Source: Clostridiales bacterium
GTDB lineage: Bacteria > Bacillota > Clostridia > Christensenellales > DUVY01
NCBI GenBank assembly: GCA_031290295.1
Contig: JAITNT010000257.1
Span: 1-7,122 of the forward strand
Length of the DNA: 7,122 nucleotides
Reading direction: 5' to 3'
The position numbers and the translations under genes were made by a program. Below the pieces are notes generated by a model, which was not told where the DNA came from, did no database searches, and saw nothing but the letters and a program-made list of their open reading frames with translations. Of this stretch, positions 1 to 5,584 are shown one piece after another (position 1 is the stretch's first letter; every line of letters starts with the position of its first letter).

Positions 1-1
1 G

Positions 2-1258
2 GTATTTATCAGGCTTACCACGCGCGTCGCTCACAGTCAAAACCTTATCGCGGAGGACGGGCGTACGGAGGCGGCGGAGCGGCATTTTGTCAAGGATATG
101 AACAAATACGTCATGATGCCCGCGCAAGCGCGCATGCGGCATATAGAGGTGGAGAAGCGCACCCATGCGCTGATAAAAGAGGCGGCGGAATGCAAGATAA
201 ATTTTGCCCTTATGCGCGGCGGCGAGCTGGGAGTAGTAACCTCGGGCGCCGTTTATCAGAACGTAAGAGAGGCGCTGCCCGACGCGAGCGTTTATAAGCT
301 GGGCATGGTGTACCCTATTAATACGGACGAAATTAAGAGCTTCGCAAGCAAGGTAAAAAGGCTGATAGTTATCGAGGAGCTGGAGCCGTACATACAAAAT
401 ACCCTGCTCGCCGCAGGAATGCGGGCGGAGGGCAAGAATATTTTTTCGATACAGGGCGAAATTGACGCCGCCGAAATACGCGCTAAAATGCTCGGTGTTC
501 CGCGAGCCGCGCCCGCGCCCGGTCTGCCCGGACGACCGCCGGTGCTTTGTCCCGGCTGTCCGCACAGAAGCGTGTTTTACGTCCTTTCTAAGCTGAAGCT
601 TAACGTTTTCGGCGATATCGGCTGTTATACGTTAGGCGCGCTGAAGCCGCTGTCCGCGGTCGATACCACGCTTTGCATGGGCGCGAGCATAGGAATGGCG
701 GCGGGTCACGAAAAAGCCGAGGGCAACGACCGCAGGTCCGTCGCGGTGATAGGCGATTCGACCTTTGTTCACAGCGGCATAACGGGGCTTATAGATTGCG
801 TTTATAACAAAACGAACGTCAAGGTGATAATACTCGACAACTCGACTACCGGCATGACGGGGCATCAGCCTAATCCGTCCACGGGCTTCGATATCTATAA
901 TCAACCCGCGCCGCAGCTTAGTCTGGAGGCTATCGCGTACGCGTGCGGCGCAAGCAGCGTGGCTGTGGTGGATTCCTTCGATATGAAGGGCGTAGAGGAA
1001 ACCCTGAAGCGGGAGCTTAGCAAGGACGGCGTATCCGTCATTATAGCGCGCCGCGTGTGCGCGCTGCTCGATAAAAGCCCTAAGCCTAAGTACGAGGTTA
1101 ACGAAAGGTGCGTAAAATGCGGCGCGTGCCTGAAAATCGGCTGCCCGGCGATATCGAGGAATAAGGACAAAACGGTAACTATCGACCGCGCGTTTTGCGT
1201 AGGTTGCGGCGTTTGCGCAAGTATGTGCCGCGCGGACGCTATACGGCTCGCAGAATAA
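2..1258 (+). CDS. iorA: Indolepyruvate ferredoxin oxidoreductase, alpha subunit (5' partial)
   Basis: Catalytic subunit of the cytoplasmic, oxygen-sensitive enzyme that converts aryl-pyruvates plus CoA to aryl-acetyl-CoA and CO2, reducing ferredoxin (reversible). The frame is open from base 2 with no stop, and the residues before the first ATG (98) read like family sequence (RLTTRVAHS), so the gene enters from outside the window and ATG 98 is not the start. 418 residues are visible; the family is usually about 580-620, so roughly the first third is missing. Seen in fragment numbering: a CPGCPHR motif at 183-189, the thiamine diphosphate segment starting GDST at 251 and running to NSTTGMTGHQPNP, and a C-terminal two-cluster ferredoxin domain with Cys 370, 373, 376, 381 and 399, 402, 405, 409. 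iorB follows 22 bp after the TAA stop, which supports the identification. Other 2-oxoacid oxidoreductases are less likely because this subunit order and C-terminal ferredoxin domain are typical of IorA. Confidence 0.95.
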   Translation, partial: VFIRLTTRVAHSQNLIAEDGRTEAAERHFVKDMNKYVMMPAQARMRHIEVEKRTHALIKEAAECKINFALMRGGELGVVTSGAVYQNVREALPDASVYKLGMVYPINTDEIKSFASKVKRLIVIEELEPYIQNTLLAAGMRAEGKNIFSIQGEIDAAEIRAKMLGVPRAAPAPGLPGRPPVLCPGCPHRSVFYVLSKLKLNVFGDIGCYTLGALKPLSAVDTTLCMGASIGMAAGHEKAEGNDRRSVAVIGDSTFVHSGITGLIDCVYNKTNVKVIILDNSTTGMTGHQPNPSTGFDIYNQPAPQLSLEAIAYACGASSVAVVDSFDMKGVEETLKRELSKDGVSVIIARRVCALLDKSPKPKYEVNERCVKCGACLKIGCPAISRNKDKTVTIDRAFCVGCGVCASMCRADAIRLAE

Positions 1259-1280
1259 TAATTAACGGGAAGGGTCAGGA

Positions 1281-1850
1281 ATGAATATTTTGATTGCGGG
1301 AGTGGGCGGACAAGGAACGCTGCTTGCCTCCAAGGTTTTAGGTGAATACGGCGTAAAGGCGGGATTTCAGGTAAAGATTAACGAAATCCACGGCATGAGC
1401 CAGCGCGGCGGCAGCGTCGTCACGCACGTGCGTATCGCAAAAGAGGTTTTTTCGCCTACGGTAACCGAGGGCGAAGCGGACGTTCTGCTTGCGTTCGAGG
1501 AGCTTGAGGCGGCGCGGTTCGCGCATTACCTTAAAAAAGACGGGACTTTGATAGTTAACACGCAGCGGATAAATCCCTTGCCCGTAATTAACGGCGCGTG
1601 CGAATATCCCGAGGATTTGCGCGTCGTATTAGGTAAGCTGCCGATTAATACGGTATATACGGACGCGTTCGCTTTGGCGCGGCGGGCGGGCAACATCCGC
1701 ACCGTTAACACGGTTATGATAGGGCGCATGACTAAGCTGCTCGCGCTCGATATTAAAATTATGACGGATGCGGTGAAAGCCGTAAGCCCGCCCGCGGCGC
1801 TCGAATATAATTTACGCGCGCTTGAAATCGGCTTCGGTTCTCACGAGTGA
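1281..1850 (+). CDS. iorB: Indolepyruvate ferredoxin oxidoreductase, beta subunit
   Basis: Small partner subunit of IorA, related to the gamma domain of pyruvate:ferredoxin oxidoreductases, which contributes to CoA and substrate handling in the complex. The 189-residue protein is of normal family length. It opens with a glycine-rich loop (GVGGQG, residues 7-12) and has the conserved stretch NEIHGMSQRGGSV at about 35-47, both diagnostic of this family. The ATG is preceded by AAGGG at 1270-1274 with a 6-nt gap, a reasonable ribosome site. It lies 22 bp after iorA and 70 bp before the CoA ligase gene, so the three are probably one transcript. No truncation or missing motif is visible. Substrate preference (indolepyruvate, phenylpyruvate or 4-hydroxyphenylpyruvate) cannot be read from the sequence. 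Confidence 0.94.
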   Translation: MNILIAGVGGQGTLLASKVLGEYGVKAGFQVKINEIHGMSQRGGSVVTHVRIAKEVFSPTVTEGEADVLLAFEELEAARFAHYLKKDGTLIVNTQRINPLPVINGACEYPEDLRVVLGKLPINTVYTDAFALARRAGNIRTVNTVMIGRMTKLLALDIKIMTDAVKAVSPPAALEYNLRALEIGFGSHE

Positions 1851-1894
1851 GCCGGAGCGGGTTTGCGCGTAACGGCATATGAACGGACTTAAAT

Positions 1895-1900
1895 TATAAT
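1895..1900 (+). promoter_or_regulatory. Possible -10 box in the iorB-paaK gap
   Basis: A perfect TATAAT lies 20 bp before the start of the CoA ligase gene in the 70-bp gap after iorB. No hexamer resembling TTGACA sits 16-18 bp upstream, so it may be a chance match in a locally AT-rich patch (1888-1900) or a weak internal promoter that lets the ligase be expressed apart from iorAB. Co-transcription with iorAB is the simpler reading. Confidence 0.25.
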
Positions 1901-1920
1901 CAACGGTACGGAGGGAAAGG

Positions 1921-3225
1921 ATGCGTTATTATCAAAAGAAACTGGAATGTATTTCACGCGGGGAGCTGCGCTCTTTGCAATCGGAAAGGCTGGTAAAGCT
2001 GGTAAGGTATATGTACGACAACGTTGCGCCTTACCGCAAAAAAATGGTCGATATAGGGATAGAACCCGGCGATATCAAGGACATCGACGACTTGAAGCTG
2101 CTGCCATTTACCGAAAAAACCGACCTTAGAGATAATTATCCGTTCGGGCTGCTTGCAAAGCCCATGAAGGATATCTCGCGCTTCCACGGCTCAAGCGGAA
2201 CCTCGGGCAAGCTGACGGTGGTCGGGTACACTAAGTCCGACCTCAAGATTTGGGCGCAGGTTATGGCGCGCTCCCTGGTAATGGCGGGCGCGGACAAGGA
2301 TTCCGTAGTCCACGTGGCGTACGGGTACGGGCTGTTTACGGGCGGCTTCGGCGCGCACATGGGCGCGGAGCTTATAGGCTCGACTATTACGCCCGCGTCA
2401 AGCGGAAACACCGCGCGGCAGATTATGCTCATCAGGGATTTTAACGCTAAGATACTTTGCTGTACGCCGTCTTACGCGCTGTATATCGCGGAGGAAATGC
2501 AGAAGCTCGGAATGAGTCCCGAGGACATTCCGCTTAAGGCCGGGGTTTTCGGCGCGGAGCCGTGGACTAACGAAATGCGTGATGAAATCGAAAAGCGTTT
2601 AGGCATAACCGCGCTCGACGTTTACGGGTTATCCGAAATCAGCGGGCCGGGCGTGTCTATGGAATGCACGGTTAAGAACGGTATGCACATTTGGGAGGAT
2701 CACTTCGTACCGGAGGTGCTGGGCGCGGATCTTAAGCCTCTGAAGTACGGTGAAAAAGGCGAGCTGGTGTTTACTACGATTACCAAGGACGGTATGCCGC
2801 TGATACGCTACCGCACGCGCGATATTTGTACGCTGTACGACGGGAAATGCGCTTGCGGGCGCACGCACGTAAGAATGTCTAAGATTGTGGGACGCACCGA
2901 CGATATGCTGATTATACGCGGGATAAACGTTTTTCCGTCGCAGCTGGAAGCGGCTCTCATCAGGTGCGGAAATATCGTTACGCCTAACTATCAGATTATC
3001 GTTGACCGCGAGGGCTTGCTCGACAGGCTGTCCGTCAAGGTGGAGATGAGCGACGAGGCGTTTACCGACACCGTTTCCGAGGTGGAGCGCATACGCAAGG
3101 CTATCGAAAAGGAAATCCACGACGCGCTCGGTATCGGCGCGAAAATAATTCTTTGCGAGCCGCGCAGTATCGTACGCAGCGAGGGCAAGGCCGTCCGTAT
3201 AATCGACAACCGCAAAAAATACTAA
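1921..3225 (+). CDS. paaK: Phenylacetate-CoA ligase family (AMP-forming aryl-CoA ligase)
   Basis: Cytoplasmic adenylate-forming enzyme that activates an aryl acid, probably phenylacetate or indoleacetate, to its CoA thioester with ATP, giving AMP and pyrophosphate. The 434-residue protein is of full PaaK length. Visible motifs in order: the ATP-binding loop SSGTSGK at 91-97, GAEPW at 211-215, the DVYGLSE core at 233-239, RYRTRD at 296-301, the hinge region GRTDDMLIIRGINVFPSQLE at 324-343, and a C-terminal SEGKAVR with the expected catalytic lysine at 423. A CxC pair (Cys 310, 312) lies in the CACGR segment common in this family. GGAGGG ends 5 nt before the ATG, a strong ribosome site. Position directly after iorAB, an arrangement known from anaerobic bacteria and archaea, supports an aryl-acid substrate. 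The exact substrate, and whether flux is degradative or biosynthetic, is inference. Confidence 0.92.
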   Translation: MRYYQKKLECISRGELRSLQSERLVKLVRYMYDNVAPYRKKMVDIGIEPGDIKDIDDLKLLPFTEKTDLRDNYPFGLLAKPMKDISRFHGSSGTSGKLTVVGYTKSDLKIWAQVMARSLVMAGADKDSVVHVAYGYGLFTGGFGAHMGAELIGSTITPASSGNTARQIMLIRDFNAKILCCTPSYALYIAEEMQKLGMSPEDIPLKAGVFGAEPWTNEMRDEIEKRLGITALDVYGLSEISGPGVSMECTVKNGMHIWEDHFVPEVLGADLKPLKYGEKGELVFTTITKDGMPLIRYRTRDICTLYDGKCACGRTHVRMSKIVGRTDDMLIIRGINVFPSQLEAALIRCGNIVTPNYQIIVDREGLLDRLSVKVEMSDEAFTDTVSEVERIRKAIEKEIHDALGIGAKIILCEPRSIVRSEGKAVRIIDNRKKY

Positions 3226-3249
3226 CGGGATGCGGAAGCGTGCCGGAAT

Positions 3250-3274
3250 TTTCTTCGGTCGCCGACGGAAGAAA
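3250..3274. repeat. 25-nt near-perfect inverted repeat, possible operator
   Basis: Arms TTTCTTC (3250-3256) and GAAGAAA (3268-3274) are exact complements. Inside them GTC (3258-3260) pairs with GAC (3264-3266) around GCC, leaving one G/G mismatch per dyad (3257/3267). The dyad ends 3 bp before a TATAAT and covers the place where a -35 would sit, which suits a repressor or activator site. It is not followed by a T-run on either strand, so it does not look like an intrinsic terminator for the ligase gene. Confidence 0.5.
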
Positions 3275-3277
3275 GGC

Positions 3278-3283
3278 TATAAT
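3278..3283 (+). promoter_or_regulatory. Candidate -10 box upstream of the ACT gene
   Basis: A perfect TATAAT lies 79 bp upstream of the ACT-domain gene start, in the only sizeable non-coding gap of the left half. The -35 region at about 3254-3260 is a poor match to TTGACA and falls within the 25-nt dyad, so if this is a promoter it is probably activator-dependent or repressed there. Transcription would begin near 3290, giving an AT-rich leader of about 70 nt. Confidence 0.4.
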
Positions 3284-3298
3284 ATTTAGGTAAAGCTA

Positions 3299-3312
3299 TT
3301 TTACATGTAAAA
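3299..3312. repeat. Perfect 14-bp palindrome TTTTACATGTAAAA, possible operator
   Basis: The sequence equals its own reverse complement over 14 bp with no spacer, a form typical of sites for dimeric helix-turn-helix regulators. It begins 15 bp after the candidate -10 box and about 50 bp before the ACT gene, so a bound protein would block the start of transcription. It is too AT-rich and lacks a loop, so it is unlikely to act as an RNA hairpin. No regulator gene is in the window to pair it with. Confidence 0.45.
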
Positions 3313-3362
3313 AAGAGCGCAACACAATAAAAATAAAATCATATATAAAAGGGGTAAGAAAT

Positions 3363-3785
3363 ATGTTTGTAAAGCAAATCGCGGTTTTTTTGGAGAACCG
3401 CAAGGGTCGCATCAACGAGCTTACTAAGGTGCTGTCGGACAACAAAATCGATTTGATTACGCTTTCAATTGCGGACACGAACGATTTCGGCATTTTGCGA
3501 GCTATAACTAACGATAACGAAAAAGCGATGCGCGTTCTCAAGGATGCGGGCTTTACCGCGACGGTCGCAGAGCTTATCGGGGTGGAGGTAAGCGATATTC
3601 CCGGCGGACTGCATAACGTGCTTAAAATTCTCGATACCGAGGGGATAAGCATAGAGTATATTTATTCCTTCGCGCATACTAAGGATAAACGCGCCGTGAT
3701 ACTTTTCCGTGTATTGGAGCAAGCCCGCGCGTTGGAGATTCTGAAACGGAATAAAATAAAGGTGCTTGACAACTTAACGTGTTAG
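3363..3785 (+). CDS. Tandem ACT-domain protein, likely amino-acid sensor
   Basis: A 140-residue protein made of two ACT folds and nothing else. ACT 1 covers about residues 1-68 (start FVKQIAVFLENRKGRINELTK). ACT 2 covers about 69-138, with the characteristic turn VSDIPGGLHNVLKIL followed by GISIEYIYSF. ACT domains bind small ligands, usually amino acids, at dimer interfaces. Stand-alone tandem ACT proteins of this size are often found next to iorAB and PaaK-type ligase genes and are thought to tune that pathway, but no enzyme activity is known. GGGG at 3351-3354 lies 8 nt before the ATG. The gene ends in TAG in the same frame as the downstream alr. It may share the upstream transcript, or be read from its own promoter in the 137-bp gap. 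An acetolactate synthase small-subunit role is unlikely, as no large subunit is near. The bound ligand, probably phenylalanine or tryptophan, is inference. Confidence 0.88.
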   Translation: MFVKQIAVFLENRKGRINELTKVLSDNKIDLITLSIADTNDFGILRAITNDNEKAMRVLKDAGFTATVAELIGVEVSDIPGGLHNVLKILDTEGISIEYIYSFAHTKDKRAVILFRVLEQARALEILKRNKIKVLDNLTC

Positions 3786-3804
3786 GCAGGCTATCGGGGT
3801 GATG
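3784..3804 (+). promoter_or_regulatory. Ribosome site and out-of-frame GTG/ATG start before alr
   Basis: AGGCAGG (3784-3790) lies 8 nt before GTG 3799 and 11 nt before ATG 3802, the normal layout of a translation start. That frame, however, reaches TGA at 3835-3837 after only a dozen codons, while the alanine racemase frame is shifted by one base. By contrast, TTG 3834, the only usual start codon in the racemase frame here, has no Shine-Dalgarno before it. The site therefore bears directly on where alr translation begins. Confidence 0.45.
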
Positions 3805-3833
3805 TCGCCGTTTTTCCGCGTATTATTATTGAT

Positions 3834-4865
3834 TTGAAAGCGCTTGACTTCAACGTCGGGTTAATACGGAGGAAAACGCGTGGAAAAATCATCGCCGTAG
3901 TCAAGCAGAACGCCTACGGGCACGGGATTTGGAGGGTAGCGGACAGGCTCAAGGACAAGGTGTCGGCGTTTGCGGTGGCAAGGGCGGAGGACGCCTTTAT
4001 GTTGCGAAAGCACGGTATAGCTAACGATATTCTTATGCTGGGCGGCTTCGACGAAGGGCGTCTCGGGGAGCTTATCGAGAGTAATATTACGCTTAATATT
4101 TCAAGCCGCGCCGAATACCGCCGCGCCGCAGAGCGGGCAAGAGCGGCGGGTACGCCCGCTAAGGCGCACATAAAAATTGACAGCGGTATGCGCCGTCTGG
4201 GGTTCTCCGATATAAACGAGTACGGGGCGTTGCTTTCGGAGTTAGATACTTATTGCGAGATTACCGGAATATATACGCACTTCGCCACCGCGGACGGCGA
4301 CGCCGAATATTTCGATTATCAGCTGAATACCTTTGAAAGGTTTCTTAGCCTTTTGCCCGGGCGCGGGAGTATTTTGGTACACGCCGCTAACTCCGCGGCT
4401 ATATTGCGCGGCGGCAAATGTCTTTTTGACGGCGTGCGAAGCGGCATTATGCTGTACGGTTACGGGCCTCCCGTCGGACAAAAACCCGTGATGAGTGTTA
4501 CCGCGGAAATTCTTTGCCTGAAAAGACTTCACGCGGGGGAAAAATTAGGGTATAATATATCGTATACCGCCGACCGCGATTGCACGGCAGCCGTTCTGTC
4601 CGCCGGGTACGGCGACGGCTATCCGCGGTTGGTCAACCGCGGTCACGTCATGATTAACGACCGCCGTTGTCCGATTACGGGAACGGTTTGCATGGACATG
4701 ATGACGGTAGACGTTACGGACGCGGGTAACGTTATGCCGGGCGGCATCGCGACGCTTCTGGGGGCGGGCGTGACCGCCGAGGATATAGCGGGTTGGTCGG
4801 GAACGATAAGCTACGACGTTCTTACGGCTTTTAATGCGTTGCCGTTTAGGGAGTACCTAGTGTGA
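3834..4865 (+). CDS. alr: Alanine racemase (start uncertain)
   Basis: PLP enzyme interconverting L- and D-alanine in the cytoplasm, supplying D-alanine for peptidoglycan. Numbered from TTG 3834 (343 residues): PLP lysine K24 in VVKQNAYGHG, substrate-site arginine in GMRRLGF (about 121), THFATAD at 148-154, HAANSAA at 183-189, the catalytic tyrosine Y240 in LGYNISYTA, and CMDMM at 286-290. All key residues are present. The family is usually 360-390 residues, so this is slightly short. The TTG start is doubtful: the codons just before it encode PRIIID, which with LKAL completes the conserved IDLxAL opening of the family, so the natural protein probably begins upstream. No ATG, GTG or TTG exists in this frame between TAG 3783 and TTG 3834, so an ATT start, a frameshift from ATG 3802, or an indel must be considered. 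The alanine normally after the PLP lysine is glutamine here. The end overlaps a possible GTG (4862) of the next frame. Confidence 0.92.
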   Translation: MKALDFNVGLIRRKTRGKIIAVVKQNAYGHGIWRVADRLKDKVSAFAVARAEDAFMLRKHGIANDILMLGGFDEGRLGELIESNITLNISSRAEYRRAAERARAAGTPAKAHIKIDSGMRRLGFSDINEYGALLSELDTYCEITGIYTHFATADGDAEYFDYQLNTFERFLSLLPGRGSILVHAANSAAILRGGKCLFDGVRSGIMLYGYGPPVGQKPVMSVTAEILCLKRLHAGEKLGYNISYTADRDCTAAVLSAGYGDGYPRLVNRGHVMINDRRCPITGTVCMDMMTVDVTDAGNVMPGGIATLLGAGVTAEDIAGWSGTISYDVLTAFNALPFREYLV

Positions 4866-4903
4866 AGGTTCGTACGGCGTCAGGGCTTTCACAAGCTGTT
4901 ATA

Positions 4904-4919
4904 TCGCCGTATACGGCGA
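4904..4919. repeat. 16-bp perfect palindrome TCGCCGTATACGGCGA
   Basis: The 16 bp are self-complementary and could form a hairpin of 6 bp with a TATA loop, or be a protein site. It lies in the stretch between the alr stop and the probable start of the membrane-protein gene (4866-4993), about 75 bp before that start. It is followed by an A-run rather than a T-run, so it does not look like a terminator for alr. If the next gene really began at GTG 4862 this would be coding sequence. Confidence 0.4.
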
Positions 4920-4977
4920 AAAATATCGCGCCGTCGGAGTGCGGCGGTACGGAAGTTAAAACAAACCGCAAAAAACT

Positions 4978-4986
4978 AAGGAAGGA
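4978..4986 (+). promoter_or_regulatory. Strong ribosome site deciding the TTG 4994 start
   Basis: AAGGAAGGA sits 7 nt before TTG 4994, the best Shine-Dalgarno in this area and at ideal spacing. It favours TTG 4994 as the start of the membrane protein over GTG 4862, whose preceding bases are the end of alr with no comparable site. Confidence 0.65.
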
Positions 4987-4993
4987 TAGGAAT

Positions 4994-5584
4994 TTGAAGA
5001 ATATTTTGAGGGGTTGCGGAAGCTACGGCGTGCGTTCGGGGGTAATACTTTTGTTGAGCCTGATGTTTGTTATGCTCGGGTTTGCGGCGGCGGCGATTCC
5101 GGATTCCGCCGTTTTTTGGCAAGGGTTCGCAGGCTTGCTTATCTTTATACTGTCCTGCGCGATATTATTCCCCTGCGCTATGATTATCGGCACGGCGGAT
5201 TTTAAGCGGCTTATGAGGAACCTGTCCAGAAACAGCGCGCCGCGCGGCTTCGACGTACGTGCAAAGGAATACGCCGTCCGTAAGGGCTTTGTGATAGGCG
5301 GCATATACGCGGCTTTGATCGTATTGCTTACCGTCGTTTCGGCGGCGGGAGTAGATTTTACCAGATACGTTCTGTTGCTGTTACAGCTGCCGTTCGTTGA
5401 ATTTTTAAGATCGGTAAGAATAAGCTTCGCGGACGGCGCAAGCTCTTATTTATGGCTTTTCCTTATAACGGCGGCGCTGCCCGCGCTCGTTTATGGCGCA
5501 GGGTATATTTTCGGCGGGGAGCGCGAGCGCGGTCGTCACGAAGCGTTCTTGCGCCACAAGCGCGGTATCGAAGAAGGAAGATGA
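4994..5584 (+). CDS. Unrecognised multi-pass membrane protein
   Basis: I do not recognise the family. From TTG 4994 the protein has 196 residues and four or five hydrophobic segments: about 16-35, 45-66, 98-119, 125-138 (weaker, containing Q131 and E136) and 152-175. The loop at about 67-97 is basic (KRLMRNLSRN), as is the C-terminal tail after 175 (GGERERGRHEAFLRHKRG), so both probably face the cytoplasm. No catalytic motif, signal peptide cleavage site or known transporter signature is visible. The frame is open back to GTG 4862, giving 240 residues, but the extra 44 have no hydrophobic helix or recognisable pattern, and the strong ribosome site is at 4978-4986, so TTG 4994 is preferred. 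The stop overlaps the rsmD start (ATGA), so the two are probably co-translated. Its neighbours (alr, rsmD, coaD) suggest housekeeping context but not a specific job. Confidence 0.7.
   Translation: MKNILRGCGSYGVRSGVILLLSLMFVMLGFAAAAIPDSAVFWQGFAGLLIFILSCAILFPCAMIIGTADFKRLMRNLSRNSAPRGFDVRAKEYAVRKGFVIGGIYAALIVLLTVVSAAGVDFTRYVLLLLQLPFVEFLRSVRISFADGASSYLWLFLITAALPALVYGAGYIFGGERERGRHEAFLRHKRGIEEGR

Noticed and set aside
98..100. ATG 98 as the start of iorA
   Set aside because: Upstream codons are open to the window edge and match the IorA family (RLTTRVAHS), so the gene is simply cut by the window.
2629..3120. A 163-codon open frame on the minus strand inside the CoA ligase gene
   Set aside because: It lies wholly opposite a well-supported gene, its translation has no recognisable motif, and high-GC third positions commonly leave the opposite strand open.
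3250..3274. Intrinsic terminator after the CoA ligase gene
   Set aside because: The dyad has no T-run after it on either strand, and the stem is interrupted by a G/G mismatch, so it fits an operator better.
3783..3785. TAG recoding to a sense codon
   Set aside because: rsmD also ends with TAG exactly at its expected C-terminus, and TGA and TAA end other genes normally, so the standard code fits.
3766..3794. Perfect TTGACA at 3766-3771 as the -35 of an alr promoter
   Set aside because: The hexamer at 17 bp spacing is GGCTAT, only 2 of 6 matches to TATAAT, and the TTGACA lies within the ACT coding region (codons for L, D, N), so it is weakly supported.
5452..5580. Extension of rsmD to the upstream in-frame ATG at 5452
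   Set aside because: The extra residues are arginine/alanine-rich out-of-frame sequence of the membrane gene; the family begins with MRVIGGLYRG at 5581, where a ribosome site is present.
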